Shown here: piece after piece, positions 55,015-64,000 of the stretch
Numbering within the stretch: position 1 is the first letter of the stretch
Layout: each line of letters starts with the position of its first letter
From: Bacillus haynesii
Lineage (GTDB): Bacteria; Bacillota; Bacilli; Bacillales; Bacillaceae
Length of the DNA stretch: 64,000 nucleotides
Direction of reading: 5' to 3'
Assembly (NCBI RefSeq): GCF_001969855.1
Contig: NZ_MRBL01000001.1
Span: 248,001 to 312,000 of the forward strand
Notes under the pieces: generated by a model
What the model was told of the DNA's origin: nothing
The model's database searches: none
The model's input: the letters and a program-made list of their open reading frames with translations, nothing else
Position numbers and translations under genes: made by a program

Positions 55015-55051
55015 AAAGTAGCATACATTTATCCAATTGTCAACGCTTTCA
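55015..55051 (-). promoter_or_regulatory. bglPH promoter with overlapping cre
   Basis: Minus strand TTGACA (55043-55038), 17-base spacer and TACTTT (55020-55015). TGAAAGCGTTGACA (55051-55038) fully matches the cre consensus and covers the -35, so CcpA should block the promoter directly. Confidence 0.88.
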
Positions 55052-55065
55052 TTTGGCATCATCCT

Positions 55066-55899
55066 CTATTTTTGATGAACGACCCGCTCGATATGAATCG
55101 TCAAATACAGTAGCTCTTCGTTTGTCAGCTGATGACCGTATTCTTTTTCGATGTACTGCCTGATTTTATTTGTACACACATAAGCGTCGCGGTACTTATT
55201 TTTGACGGTTTCAAATAAAAAGTCGTCCCGGCTTTCCATATAGGCTCCGCTGAACAGCCGCTGCGCGAAAAATTTCAAATGGGTAATGAAACGGTAATAG
55301 TGAAGCGATTCTTCGTCAAAATCGATATGAAAGTGATATTTGACGATGCTTAAAATCTCCTGCATGACTTTCGTAATATTGACGATGTTCGGCATTTCTT
55401 CATTCAGCTCGGCGTTTACGATATGGAGCGCGATAAAGGCGGCTTCATCCTCCGGAAGAGCTGTCCCCGTTTTCTTTTCAATGATGGCCAGCGCCTCTTT
55501 GCCGATGGCGAACTCATCTTTATACAGCCGTTTCGTCTCCCAAAGCAGAGCGTTTTTAATATCCAGGCCCTTTTTATGCCGTTCGACGGCGAAATGAATA
55601 TGGTCGGTCAGCGAGACATAAATGCTGTCATTCAGCTTCTTGCCGAGCTTTAATTTCGCATAGGAGATAATTTCTTCAGACATTTCCATAAATTCGATCG
55701 GAATTTCGTCCAACAGCGTCTTAAACCGTTCTGATACATCTTTATTATCAAGCCTGAAAATCTTCTCGATTCTCGATTCATCCACCGCTTCACCAGGCTT
55801 TTTTTGAAAAGCGATTCCCCTGCCCATGACCACTAATTCCTGACCCTGTTCATTTAAAACACTGATCACATTGTTGTTGATCACTTTGGCAATTTTCAC
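55066..55899 (-). CDS. licT: Transcriptional antiterminator LicT (BglG family)
   Basis: 277 residues from GTG 55899 (GGGAGTGG ribosome site), the length of B. subtilis LicT. RNA-binding CAT domain (IAKVINNNVISVLNEQGQEL, GRGIAFQKKPG) at residues 1-56, then PRD1 (about 75-165, LTDHIHFAVERHKKG) and PRD2 (about 180-277, YHFHIDFDEES, LTIHIERVV), with the phosphorylatable histidines visible. It binds the two RATs downstream and lets RNA polymerase read bglPH. Confidence 0.96.
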   Translation of the reverse strand: MKIAKVINNNVISVLNEQGQELVVMGRGIAFQKKPGEAVDESRIEKIFRLDNKDVSERFKTLLDEIPIEFMEMSEEIISYAKLKLGKKLNDSIYVSLTDHIHFAVERHKKGLDIKNALLWETKRLYKDEFAIGKEALAIIEKKTGTALPEDEAAFIALHIVNAELNEEMPNIVNITKVMQEILSIVKYHFHIDFDEESLHYYRFITHLKFFAQRLFSGAYMESRDDFLFETVKNKYRDAYVCTNKIRQYIEKEYGHQLTNEELLYLTIHIERVVHQK

Positions 55900-56089
55900 A
55901 TCGCGCCACTCCCATCTTTTAAGGGGATTTTTTATACTTCTTTTTTCATATGGTACACATTGATTGTACAACCTTTTTGGCCTAGGTCAATATGTTTCAG
56001 TCAACGTCCGAAATGTTTACATTTTACAGAATGCCCGTCAGTGCCCGATTTATAAAAAAGAGCCGCAATGCGGCCCAGTAAAAATCCCC

Positions 56090-56824
56090 TTAAAAAATGA
56101 GCAATATTCCAGCTGCGACTGACGCCAGACCCGCAAAATAAACGAAGTCTTTTCCGGAAAGCCGCGCTGTTTGATAGTAGGTGCGGTCTTTTGTACCGGT
56201 AAACCCTCTCGCTTCCATGGCAACAGCGATTCTTTCCGATTTGCGGATGCCTTGCGAAAACAACGGCAGTGCATAGCGAATAAACGCCTTCCAGCTGTTT
56301 TTTTGCTTATAGCCCCTGATTTTATGCGCTGCTTTCATTTGCGAAAGCTCCGACTGAAAAAGCGGGACAAAACGAAAACCGGCCAACAAGCCATAGGCCC
56401 ACTTAGGCGACAGTCTGCATTGATGAATCAGGCTCATAATAAACTGCGTCAAATCAGTTGTTGACGTAAACAAGAGACCGTATGTGACAAAGCCGAGCAT
56501 CCGCAGCGCGATTGTCAGCCCATTACCGACGCTTTCCTCGGTGACGCGGAACCAGGCCCATTCCCAAATCGTTTCCTCGCCTTTTCCGAAAGCGGCCATC
56601 ATCCAAAAGACGAGAATAAAAAAGACGAGATAAGGCAATAGCCGTTTACTCAAATAAGACAACGTCCATCCCCCGAAAAAAATTCCGATGGCGACCGCAA
56701 ACAGCCAAATGAAAAAAGTCGGTTTCGGATTTGAAACAAACATGAGAATGCACATGACCAGGAGGTGAGAAAAGAGCTTGGCGCTCGGGTTCAATGCCGA
56801 AAGAAATGAACCATTGCTTTTCAT
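56090..56824 (-). CDS. ykoC: Energy-coupling factor transporter transmembrane protein YkoC (EcfT)
   Basis: 244 residues. Membrane helices 1-5 plus the EcfT coupling motif AAHKIRGYKQ and AMEARGFTG (Ala-Arg-Gly). Transmits ATPase motion to the S component. Its ATG overlaps the ykoD stop by four bases (ATGA). Last gene of tenA-ykoE-ykoD-ykoC. Confidence 0.92.
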   Translation of the reverse strand: MKSNGSFLSALNPSAKLFSHLLVMCILMFVSNPKPTFFIWLFAVAIGIFFGGWTLSYLSKRLLPYLVFFILVFWMMAAFGKGEETIWEWAWFRVTEESVGNGLTIALRMLGFVTYGLLFTSTTDLTQFIMSLIHQCRLSPKWAYGLLAGFRFVPLFQSELSQMKAAHKIRGYKQKNSWKAFIRYALPLFSQGIRKSERIAVAMEARGFTGTKDRTYYQTARLSGKDFVYFAGLASVAAGILLIF

Positions 56825-58419
56825 ACGGGAACCCTCTCCTTTCTTTCGTGCATGAGCCGGTAGTGAAGCGGCGGTATCAATGAAAAGCGGCGGACCAGGT
56901 CTTGATCAGAGAACAATTGATACGGCGTTCCTTGATATGCCGCTTTCCCTTGATGAAATACGATGACCCGGCCGGAATGCTCGTCGACGATGTCCATGTC
57001 ATGCGTCACCATCACAATCGTCGTCCCCCGTTCCTGCCGCTCCTTTAATCGCTTGATCAATTCTTTCGCCGTCTTTTCGTCCTGACCGAATGTCGGCTCG
57101 TCAAGCAGCAGCAAATCCTGGTCAAACAAAAGCATCGTCGCAACGCTTAAACGTCGTTTCTGCCCGAGGCTTAATGTAAAGGGATGCGCTTTTTGATGTG
57201 CATCAAGCCCGAATTCCTGCAGCAATTCAGCCGTTTTCCTTTCGACCTGATCCTCCGGCCAGCCCCGCTGTCTCGCCCCGAACGCGATCTCATCAAACAC
57301 CGTGTCCCGAATAAATTGAAGCTCGGGATTTTGAAAGACAAAGCCGGCCTTCTCATAGAGCGTCCGGTCGGACCATTTCTTCAGCTCCCGGTCCTCCAGA
57401 TAAAGGCGCCCTTTCTTGACCGCTTCAAGCCTGATCAGACTTTTTAAAAACGTACTCTTTCCGCTGCCATTCTCGCCGATGACCGAAATCCATTCCCCCC
57501 TTGGAATCTCAAGGGTGATGCCGTCGGCCACGATCTTTTTCCGATAGCCGATCGCTGCGTCCTCTGTGCGGATCAATATGTCCCTGTCTGCAGACCTGTT
57601 TTTCGCCACCTCTTCTTTCATTTTCAATGTAGAAGAGAGCTTGACGGCGAGCGGATGATCATCTTGTGTGATGACATCTTCCCATACCGCAGGATACAGT
57701 TTCGGCTGCCAGATACCTGCCGCTTTCATCTCCGGCTGAAAATGTTTCACGATTTCTTCCGGCTTTCCGTCAGCGATGATCTGTCCCTTTCCATTGAAAA
57801 GAATGACGCGGTCCATCCACTCGATACAGCCGTCCAGCACGTGTTCGACGAACACCATCGTCTGTCCGTTTTTTCGGGAAACGTCACGGAGCAAGGCAAA
57901 GATGTCTTTCCGGCTGGCCGGGTCCAGCTGCGCCGTCGGCTCGTCAAAAAACAGCACTTCAGGTTCCAGAGCGAGCAGGCACGCTAATGCCAGCCTCTGC
58001 TTCATCCCGCCTGACAAAGTTTCGATCGGCGTTTTCTGATCTATCTTTAATCCGACCAGCTCCATCAGCTCCGAGATGATGCCGTTCATATCTTTTGGGG
58101 GAACGGATCGATTTTCAAGACTAAAAGCGATTTCCTCGTCGGCATGAAGCATACAGAACTGCGAATCCGGATCCTGAAACATCACGCCGGCGCTCTTTCT
58201 GCGATTAACCTCTCCGCTGACTTCAGCTTCGACATGTTCAGGAATGATGCCGGAAAGCACGGACAACAACGTCGATTTGCCGCTTCCGCTCGGACCGAGT
58301 ATCAGCACTTTTTCTCCCTGCCCGATCGACAGCGAGACCCGGTCCAAGACTGTTTCAGGACGATGATAAAAACGGACGGAAAGGTTACTGCATCCGAGAA
58401 ATGAACGCATCGGCATCAT
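56821..58419 (-). CDS. ykoD: Duplicated ABC ATPase of the thiamine-precursor ECF transporter YkoD (EcfAA')
   Basis: 532 residues containing two nucleotide-binding domains. Walker A GPSGSGKST and GENGSGKST; signature LSGGMKQR and LSLGQKRR; Walker B LFFDEPTAQLDP and LLLDEPTFGQD. Both halves look active. Start is ATG 58419 or 58410 (AGAAGG), overlapping the ykoE stop. Drives hydroxymethylpyrimidine/thiamine uptake with YkoE and YkoC. Confidence 0.94.
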   Translation of the reverse strand: MMPMRSFLGCSNLSVRFYHRPETVLDRVSLSIGQGEKVLILGPSGSGKSTLLSVLSGIIPEHVEAEVSGEVNRRKSAGVMFQDPDSQFCMLHADEEIAFSLENRSVPPKDMNGIISELMELVGLKIDQKTPIETLSGGMKQRLALACLLALEPEVLFFDEPTAQLDPASRKDIFALLRDVSRKNGQTMVFVEHVLDGCIEWMDRVILFNGKGQIIADGKPEEIVKHFQPEMKAAGIWQPKLYPAVWEDVITQDDHPLAVKLSSTLKMKEEVAKNRSADRDILIRTEDAAIGYRKKIVADGITLEIPRGEWISVIGENGSGKSTFLKSLIRLEAVKKGRLYLEDRELKKWSDRTLYEKAGFVFQNPELQFIRDTVFDEIAFGARQRGWPEDQVERKTAELLQEFGLDAHQKAHPFTLSLGQKRRLSVATMLLFDQDLLLLDEPTFGQDEKTAKELIKRLKERQERGTTIVMVTHDMDIVDEHSGRVIVFHQGKAAYQGTPYQLFSDQDLVRRFSLIPPLHYRLMHERKERVPV

Positions 58420-58984
58420 CCTTCTTCCGCTGTTCCTTCATGATCTCATACTGGTTCAGGACTCCCGTTTTCGCAAGTGCTTCGACAACGGCTTTTGCCA
58501 GCCAGCCGCCGAGTACAATGCCGCTGATGATTTGGATGATAAGCGTCAAGATCAGCGTTTGCGTTGTATAGTAGGCAAAACCGTTTGCCATCAGGCTGTA
58601 TGTCATGCTCCCGACCGCGGCAAGCGCACCGGAAAGCATAAGAGTAAATAGGTTATAACGCTTATAGCGAAAGATCGCAAACGCAATTTCCGCACCGGCT
58701 CCCTGGAACACTCCGATTAATAATGCTGACAGTCCAAAGTGGCTTCCGGTCAGCAGTTCGACCGCCGCAGCTGCCGTCTCGGCAATCAGCGCCGCACCCG
58801 GTTTACGGATGATATAAGCGACAATCGGGCTTGCGATCACCCAAATGCCGAACATAAAGTTCGCTCCGACGGGCCCGACAATAGCTGAAACAGGGATCCA
58901 TAAGGTGGACCATCCTAAGTAAATGACGCCGCATGCCACGGACAAGATCACTGCCATCACGACTTCTTTCATGTTCCAATTCAT
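58385..58984 (-). CDS. ykoE: Substrate-binding component YkoE (EcfS) for thiamine precursors
   Basis: 199 residues from ATG 58984, overlapping the tenA stop (ATGA). Five to six helices (VVMAVILSVACGVIYLGWST, FGLSALLIGVFQGAGAEIAF, IIQIISGIVLGGWLAKAVVE). The YkoE family is the S component for hydroxymethylpyrimidine or thiamine. Under the TPP riboswitch with tenA, which releases hydroxymethylpyrimidine from degraded thiamine. ykoF, present in the B. subtilis operon, is missing. Confidence 0.92.
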   Translation of the reverse strand: MNWNMKEVVMAVILSVACGVIYLGWSTLWIPVSAIVGPVGANFMFGIWVIASPIVAYIIRKPGAALIAETAAAAVELLTGSHFGLSALLIGVFQGAGAEIAFAIFRYKRYNLFTLMLSGALAAVGSMTYSLMANGFAYYTTQTLILTLIIQIISGIVLGGWLAKAVVEALAKTGVLNQYEIMKEQRKKDDADAFISRMQ

Positions 58985-59667
58985 CGTCTCACCGCCTCCA
59001 CTTCCACAGGCCAATCTTCAACCGTATAAGCCATCTCCCAAAAGCCGTATTCAAGCTGACAGCTTTGCAAAAAGAGCTCCTTCATCTTTTCTTTTTCAGC
59101 CTTGCCCGCTGTTTCGGCCCATTCATCCAGGCGGGCGCAAAACTTTGTCGTGATTGAATCGGTTCTGTCTCCGTAAAAACAGATCCAGTCATAAAATGGA
59201 TGCGATGGATCAGGCTGAACGTCCATCATCAGTTTTTTTCCGATCTCCCAATATGTCCACGGACAAGGCAGCAAGACGGCTAATATCTCTCCCAGCGTAC
59301 CTTCGTGCGCCGCCGTCAGCATATGGCGGATATAATGATGGGCAGAAGGCGCAAGCGGATAGCCCTGCAGAGATTCATACTCCACCCCCGCGGCCCGGCA
59401 CAGGTTGTTGTGCGGGTGCACTTCGCTGTTTAATACAAACGAAATCTGCTCATGGAACATCTCCATGTCTTCTCGGTTTTGACACTTAGAAATCGCAATT
59501 CCGTAGATTTGAATAAAGGCGTTCAAATACTCGTAATCTTGCTTCACATAATGCATAAGCTGCTCCTTTTTCAGCCTGCCGGACGCCAGCCCCAGTACAA
59601 ACGGATGCTCAAAAATGGCTTCAAAAATAGGGTCTGCCTTGCGGCGAAGTTCTGCAGAAAAACTCAT
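58981..59667 (-). CDS. tenA: Thiaminase II / aminopyrimidine aminohydrolase TenA
   Basis: 228 residues from ATG 59667 (GAGGAGG). All-helical TenA fold: FVLGLASGRLKKEQLMHYVK, QDYEYLNAF, catalytic Cys in LPCPWTYWEIGKKL and Glu in QLEYGFWEMAY. Converts formylaminopyrimidine-type thiamine breakdown products to hydroxymethylpyrimidine. First gene of an operon with a matching ECF transporter; salvage of degraded thiamine is the joint role. Confidence 0.95.
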   Translation of the reverse strand: MSFSAELRRKADPIFEAIFEHPFVLGLASGRLKKEQLMHYVKQDYEYLNAFIQIYGIAISKCQNREDMEMFHEQISFVLNSEVHPHNNLCRAAGVEYESLQGYPLAPSAHHYIRHMLTAAHEGTLGEILAVLLPCPWTYWEIGKKLMMDVQPDPSHPFYDWICFYGDRTDSITTKFCARLDEWAETAGKAEKEKMKELFLQSCQLEYGFWEMAYTVEDWPVEVEAVRR

Positions 59668-59727
59668 GTAGATAGCCTCCTCAGCAATCGGTTTTATAAG
59701 GAAGGCACAGGGGGGCAAGCGGCTTTA

Positions 59728-59763
59728 TATGCAAAAAAGCCGCCCCAAAATGGAGCGGCCTTG
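59728..59763 (-). terminator. TPP riboswitch-controlled terminator
   Basis: Minus strand GGCCGCTCCATTTTGGGGCGGCT hairpin (stem GCCGCTCC/GGGGCGGC) and T6, between the aptamer and tenA. Confidence 0.88.
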
Positions 59764-59783
59764 GTATGATGAAATCATAAAGA

Positions 59784-59886
59784 CACCGGCTCCACTTCCC
59801 TACGCTAGTATGAACTAGATCAGGTTCAAAGGGTCCAAGATCGCTTCTTGTCTCAGCCGGCTTACGGCTCCCCTAGTGGACTTCCT
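59784..59886 (-). ncRNA. TPP (THI-box) riboswitch
   Basis: Minus strand ACTAGGGGAGCC, GGCTGAGA, then GACCCTTTGAACCTGATCTA and GTTCATACTAGCGTAGGGAA: the full thi-box. High TPP lowers tenA-ykoEDC expression. Confidence 0.97.
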
Positions 59887-60088
59887 ATTACATTAACTTT
59901 TACTCTACACATCAATGATTATGATGTCAACCTGAGTTTTTCAGTTTTATTCTTGTATAGAACCGCCGGTTTCATACAGTTAGTGCAGTGACCAAAAATA
60001 TTTATAGAAAAATATAAATTTTCTGAAACCTTTCCCTGGGCTCATTCGTCATATATAACGAAGACAAAAAAATTTGGAGGGGATATTT

Positions 60089-60247
60089 ATGATGATGTTT
60101 ATCTTGATTTTGACAATGGCTGTGTATTTGTTCTATTCTTTCAGCAAAGACAACCGGCCGGCCAAAAGAAACAACAAGAATCATCAGACACTGACTGTTA
60201 TTAGGGAAAACCCTTTTACCGCCCCTTCCAATGATGTCAATTGCTAA
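60089..60247 (+). CDS. Small single-span membrane protein
   Basis: 52 residues (ATG 60089; two more in-frame ATGs follow directly), behind GGAGGGG. Hydrophobic N-terminal segment (FILILTMAVYLFYSF) and a basic, Asn-rich tail (KDNRPAKRNNKNHQ). A terminator follows. Not recognised. Transcription is convergent with aceA. Confidence 0.7.
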   Translation: MMMFILILTMAVYLFYSFSKDNRPAKRNNKNHQTLTVIRENPFTAPSNDVNC

Positions 60248-60265
60248 CTTGATAGACAACAAGCA

Positions 60266-60298
60266 AGCCGCCCAATGACGGGCGGCTTTTTCACGTTT
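60266..60298 (+). terminator. Terminator between the 52-residue gene and aceA
   Basis: AGCCGCCC and GGGCGGCT around AATGAC, then T5. It probably also ends aceA transcripts, though the opposite strand has a weaker T-tract. Confidence 0.88.
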
Positions 60299-61570
60299 TT
60301 ATGATTGAAACTGTTCCGCTTCAGTCGATCCCTTCAGTGCAGTGGTTGATGAAGTCCCGCCTGTCACGACCTGGGCGACTTCATCAAAGTAGCTCGTTCC
60401 GACTTCGCGCTGATGCCTTGTCGCCGTATAGCCGTGGCCTTCGCTGGCAAACTCGGCCTGCTGTAGATCAGAGTACGCCGCCATTCCGCGGTGCTTATAT
60501 TGGCGGGCCAATTCAAACATGCCGTGATTTAAAGCGTGGAAGCCCGCCAGTGTGACAAATTGAAATTTATAGCCCATTTCACTGAGCTGTTTCTGGAAGT
60601 TCAAGATGGTGTTGTCATCCAGTTTGGCCTTCCAGTTGAACGAAGGGGAGCAATTATAGGCGAGCAGTTTACCCGGGAATTTCTCATGGATCGCCTGTGC
60701 AAATCGGCGGGCTTCTTCAATATTCGGCTCAGACGTTTCACACCAGATCAAATCGGCATACGGTGCATACGCCAAGCCTCTCGCAATCGCCTGATCAAGG
60801 CCCGACTTTGTTTTAAAGAACCCTTCCGCTGTTCGTTCTCCCGTCAAAAACGGCGCATCATATGAATCGACGTCGCTTGTGATCAGGTCAGCCGCATTCG
60901 CGTCCGTGCGGGCAATAAGAATGGTCGGGACTCCCATAACATCTGCGGCGAGGCGCGCCGCAATCAAATTGCGCACTGCCGTTTGCGTCGGAAGCAGCAC
61001 TTTTCCGCCCAAATGCCCGCACTTTTTTTCAGACGACAGCTGATCTTCAAAGTGAACCCCTGCGGCGCCGGCTTCAATCATGCTTTTCATCAGCTCGAAC
61101 ACATTCAGCTGTCCGCCGAAGCCTGCTTCAGCGTCGGCCACAATCGGGGCAAACCAATCGATGTCTTCTTTCCCTTCCATATGATGGATTTGATCGGCGC
61201 GCTGCAGCGTGCGGTTAATTTTTTTGACGACTTCCGGCACGCTGTTTGCCGGATAAAGGCTTTGGTCAGGATACATGCTCCCTGACAAATTGGCATCAGC
61301 AGCCACCTGCCAGCCGCTTAAATAAATCGCTTTCAATCCGGCTTTTACTTGCTGCATGGCTTGGTTTCCGGTCAAAGCACCCAGCGCCGGGACGAAATCC
61401 TCTGTGTGGAGAAGCTTCCACAGCTTTTCGGCGCCGCGCCTTGCAATCGTGTATTCAATCTCGAGCGTACCTCTCAGCCGAATGACATCAGCCGCCTGAT
61501 ACGGCCTTGTGATTCCTTTCCAGCGTTCTTCATGCTCCCAGCTTTCTGCGAGTTGTTTTTCTTTCAGCAT
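60299..61570 (-). CDS. aceA: Isocitrate lyase
   Basis: 423 residues from ATG 61570 (GGGGGAA before it). Catalytic signature [11 protein letters not shown] with the essential Cys; [15 protein letters not shown] (Mg binding) and [10 protein letters not shown] intact. Cleaves isocitrate to glyoxylate and succinate. Next to aceB with a 14-base gap. B. subtilis 168 lacks this shunt; B. licheniformis has it and grows on acetate or acetoin-derived C2 units. Confidence 0.97.
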   Translation of the reverse strand: MLKEKQLAESWEHEERWKGITRPYQAADVIRLRGTLEIEYTIARRGAEKLWKLLHTEDFVPALGALTGNQAMQQVKAGLKAIYLSGWQVAADANLSGSMYPDQSLYPANSVPEVVKKINRTLQRADQIHHMEGKEDIDWFAPIVADAEAGFGGQLNVFELMKSMIEAGAAGVHFEDQLSSEKKCGHLGGKVLLPTQTAVRNLIAARLAADVMGVPTILIARTDANAADLITSDVDSYDAPFLTGERTAEGFFKTKSGLDQAIARGLAYAPYADLIWCETSEPNIEEARRFAQAIHEKFPGKLLAYNCSPSFNWKAKLDDNTILNFQKQLSEMGYKFQFVTLAGFHALNHGMFELARQYKHRGMAAYSDLQQAEFASEGHGYTATRHQREVGTSYFDEVAQVVTGGTSSTTALKGSTEAEQFQS

Positions 61571-61584
61571 CGCACATTCCCCCA

Positions 61585-63174
61585 TTATATGTTTTTATAA
61601 GCGGGTATCGTTAGAAACTCCGCGAATTCATCATCCAAAATCAGCTGCTCAAATAACTGTCCGGCCTCTTCGAACCGGCCGCTCCGAAAACGTTCCATGC
61701 CGGCTTCCTCGAAGATTTTCTGCATTTCTTCCTCCTTCATCATCTTGACCATTCCGGCGGTCACTTTCCGACCATCGTCAAGAACCCCTTTCGGATGGCG
61801 AATCCACTGCCAAAGCTGGGCTCTGGATATCTCCGCCGTTGCAGCGTCCTCCATTAAGTGGTCGATCGGAGCGGCGCCTCTGCCCGACAGCCATGAAGCT
61901 ACATAGCGGATGCCGGCGCTGATATTGGTACGGACGCCTGCTTCTGTAATCCGGCCTTTCGGTACTTCCAGCAAGTCTTTTTCCTCGACCTTTACGTCTT
62001 CCCGTTTTCTATGAATCTGGTTCGCCGACGGCATATGCTGATTGAATACATCAAGCGCCGTTTGAATCATGCCGGGATGCGCGATCCATGTTCCGTCATG
62101 ACCGTCTTTTACTTCACGTTCCTTATCTTCGCGAATTTTGGCAAATGCGGCTTCATTGATCTCAGGTTTGTCTTTAGCGGGAATTTGTGCCGCCATTCCC
62201 CCGATCGCATGGACGTTTCGTTTATGACATGTTTGAATCGCCAAGAGGGAGTAGGCTCTCATGTTGGGAACCGTCATCGTCACGGCTGAGCGGTCTGGAA
62301 GAATGACTTCATCCCTGTTCCTGAATTTCTTAATAAAGCTGAAAATATAATCCCACCTGCCACAGTTAAGTCCGGCTGAATGCTCCTTCAATTCATAGAG
62401 GATTTCATCCATTTCAAAAGCCGCCAGAATCGTTTCAATGAGAACCGTCGCTTTAATCGTGCCCTGCGGAATGCGCAAGTCGTTTTGCGCATAAACAAAT
62501 ACGTCGTTCCACAGCCTTGCTTCCAGATGGTTTTCGATTTTTGGAAGGTAGAAATAAGGGCCGCTTCCTTTTTTGATCAGCTCTTTTGCGTTATGGAAAA
62601 AATAAAGGCCAAAATCGAACAGGCTTGCTGACACGGGCTTGCCGCCGATCAGCACATGCTTCTCTTCCAAGTGCCATCCCCTCGGTCTTACAATGATGAC
62701 GGCGGGGTTTTCTTTCAGCTCATAGCGTTTGCCCTGTTCATTCGTAAAAGAAATCGTCCCGCGAACCGCGTCCCGCAAATTAACCTGGCCTTCAATGCAG
62801 TTTTTCCAAGTTGGCGAGTTCGCATCTTCAAAGTCGGCCATAAAGACTTTGGCTCCTGAATTTAAAGCATTGATGACCATTTTTCTGTCGACCGGGCCGG
62901 TGATTTCAACCCTGCGGTCCTCCAAATCCGGAGGAAGCGGCGCGACTGTCCAGTCCGACTCGCGAATATGCTTCGTTTCCGCCAAAAAACCGGGATTCTT
63001 CCCTTGATCGATTTCAGCTTGCCTGATCGTCCGCAAATGCAGCAATTCCCGCCTTCTTCCCCCGAAATGACGCTCAAGACGTCCGATAAACTGAAGCGCT
63101 TCTTTTGTCAAAATCTCTTCATACTGCGGATTCATCGATCCGGTTATGTGAATTCTCTTCTCCTCTGTTTTCAT
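61585..63174 (-). CDS. aceB: Malate synthase A
   Basis: 529 residues, the G-type-distinct A isoform. Motifs include [53 protein letters not shown] and [12 protein letters not shown]; the C-terminal catalytic Asp lies in [16 protein letters not shown]. Condenses glyoxylate with acetyl-CoA. aceB-aceA is an operon. No clear cre site was found in the 170 bases upstream. Confidence 0.97.
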   Translation of the reverse strand: MKTEEKRIHITGSMNPQYEEILTKEALQFIGRLERHFGGRRRELLHLRTIRQAEIDQGKNPGFLAETKHIRESDWTVAPLPPDLEDRRVEITGPVDRKMVINALNSGAKVFMADFEDANSPTWKNCIEGQVNLRDAVRGTISFTNEQGKRYELKENPAVIIVRPRGWHLEEKHVLIGGKPVSASLFDFGLYFFHNAKELIKKGSGPYFYLPKIENHLEARLWNDVFVYAQNDLRIPQGTIKATVLIETILAAFEMDEILYELKEHSAGLNCGRWDYIFSFIKKFRNRDEVILPDRSAVTMTVPNMRAYSLLAIQTCHKRNVHAIGGMAAQIPAKDKPEINEAAFAKIREDKEREVKDGHDGTWIAHPGMIQTALDVFNQHMPSANQIHRKREDVKVEEKDLLEVPKGRITEAGVRTNISAGIRYVASWLSGRGAAPIDHLMEDAATAEISRAQLWQWIRHPKGVLDDGRKVTAGMVKMMKEEEMQKIFEEAGMERFRSGRFEEAGQLFEQLILDDEFAEFLTIPAYKNI

Positions 63175-63216
63175 GTCTCCCTACCCCTTTACATGCTTTG
63201 TTATAATACAGTTTTC

Positions 63217-63363
63217 TTACTCGCCTTTTTTGGCAAGACAGCGCTCGCATTCCATGAAGTAAGATTCAGCCTGCTCCTCCATCTTTTCGCCGCATTCAGG
63301 ACACGTTTTTTTCGGAAGCGTTCTGAAAAATTCCATCGGACTTTTCAAGCTCATTTGTGTCAT
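63217..63363 (-). CDS. YhfH-like zinc-ribbon peptide
   Basis: 48 residues from ATG 63363 (GGAGG before it). FFRTLPKKTCPECGEKMEEQ, then two more Cys in MECERCLAKKGE: four cysteines (CPEC, CERC) forming a small zinc ribbon as in B. subtilis YhfH. Located just upstream of aceB, on the same strand. Function unknown. Confidence 0.75.
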   Translation of the reverse strand: MTQMSLKSPMEFFRTLPKKTCPECGEKMEEQAESYFMECERCLAKKGE

Positions 63364-63558
63364 CCTCCTTTTTATAGAACAGTTTTATGTTTTATATTTC
63401 TGTTGTAGTACAGTATACAGCGCAAAAATGAAAAAGTACACACCTTTTTCCAAAAAATATTTATTTTTTTCCATTCAAATAATAAAGATTGTTCTCTTTT
63501 TATTCATAACTTGTTCATATTTTTCTTCTAGAATAGGGAACATAAAGAGGTGAAAGTG

Positions 63559-64000
63559 ATGATGAAAATAAAAAACAAACAACTTGATGTCATTCTGATT
63601 CTCATTTTGTTGGCAGCTCTTATTCTGAATACATATAACATTTGGCAGGACGATACCGCCAACCAGTATTACTTGGCGGCAGTCAAAAGCATGACGCAAA
63701 GCTTCCACAATTTCTTCTTTGCGTCATTCGACTCTTCCGGGTTCGTATCAGTAGATAAGCCGCCCCTCGTTTTATGGATTCAGACCATATTTGCGAAAAT
63801 CTTCGGCGTGCATACGTGGAGTGTGATTTTGCCGCAGGCGCTTGCAGGAGCGGGCTCCGTCTATCTGCTTTACGCACTGATTAAGCCGAAATTCGGAAAA
63901 GGCGCCGCCCGCATTTCGGCGCTGGTGATGGCGCTGACGCCGATCGCGGTAGCCGTAAGCCGGACGAATAATATTGATAGCATGCTCGTCTTCACGCTCC
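63559..64000 (+). CDS. Second YkcB-like GT39 glycosyltransferase, N-terminal part (cut by window edge)
   Basis: 147 codons visible. IWQDDTANQYYLAAVKSMTQ, SFHNFFFASFDSSGFVSVDK and PPLVLWIQTIFAKIFGVHTW follow the same pattern as the ykcB product at 38019 (same first loop with the acidic pair and the VDKPP motif). ATG 63559 or 63562 after AAAGAGGTGAAAG. Probably followed by a GtrB-like partner outside the window. It is thus a paralog, not a duplicate copy, since the two differ at many positions. Confidence 0.88.
   Translation, partial: MMKIKNKQLDVILILILLAALILNTYNIWQDDTANQYYLAAVKSMTQSFHNFFFASFDSSGFVSVDKPPLVLWIQTIFAKIFGVHTWSVILPQALAGAGSVYLLYALIKPKFGKGAARISALVMALTPIAVAVSRTNNIDSMLVFTL

Overview
The window is chromosomal DNA of a Bacillus of the B. 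licheniformis / B. paralicheniformis type. Gene content and order resemble the yxk-yxj-yxi-katE-licT part of the B. subtilis chromosome (cimH/yxkJ, yxkD, yxjH, nupG/yxjA, katE, bglH). It also carries blocks that B. subtilis 168 lacks and B. licheniformis has: a complete arginine deiminase operon (argR-arcABDC-arcR) and the glyoxylate shunt pair aceB-aceA. Species is inferred from recall of gene order, not from a database search.

Layout. 1-12.7 kb: end of a lipoprotein gene, a MocR-type regulator divergent from a PNPOx-like gene, a cellulose-synthase-like glycosyltransferase with two PilZ domains, the citrate/malate carrier CimH, a secreted glycerophosphodiesterase, an Excalibur protein, a lipoteichoic acid synthase, a frameshifted membrane protein gene, and yxkD behind a guanidine-I riboswitch. 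12.8-19.1 kb: arginine catabolism, with a CRP/FNR-type (ArcR) box and a perfect cre site before arcA. 19.1-23.3 kb: an AT-rich accessory island with a truncated ABC permease, tiny genes, a two-domain NTF2-like lipoprotein, gene remnants and a broken tyrosine recombinase. 23.3-26.2 kb: 6-phospho-beta-glucosidase and lone PTS EIIC. 26.3-28.7 kb: an ECF sigma/anti-sigma pair and a membrane protein. 28.8-36.2 kb: pepT, a non-PTS sucrose locus (LacI regulator, sucrose symporter, sucrose hydrolase, decayed fructokinase), a UbiC-like protein and a secreted DUF4163/DUF3298 protein. 36.5-42.2 kb: SAM riboswitch-yxjH, then ykcB-ykcC-galE-like envelope glycosylation genes. 42.4-46.5 kb: a type VII secretion-associated locus (DUF4176 protein, helical WXG-like protein, alpha/beta-hydrolase effector candidate, lipoprotein immunity candidate) edged by gene remnants. 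46.6-51.3 kb: guanine riboswitch-nupG, a small membrane protein behind a palindromic operator, katE with a SigB-type promoter, a GyrI-like protein. 51.5-55.9 kb: licT-bglP-bglH with two tandem antiterminator/terminator units. 56.1-59.9 kb: TPP riboswitch-tenA-ykoE-ykoD-ykoC. 60-64 kb: a 52-residue membrane protein, aceB-aceA, a YhfH-like zinc-ribbon peptide and the start of a second YkcB-like glycosyltransferase.

Taken together the region is mostly nutrient uptake and catabolism under carbon catabolite control (four convincing cre sites), four metabolite riboswitches (guanidine, SAM, guanine, TPP), envelope polymer synthesis (LTA synthase, two GT39 enzymes, the PilZ glycosyltransferase), and two accessory patches where genes are decaying. 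The most interesting system is the putative T7SS lipase-type toxin/lipoprotein immunity operon at 42.4-46.1 kb, which has an orphan duplicate of the end of the immunity gene beside it.
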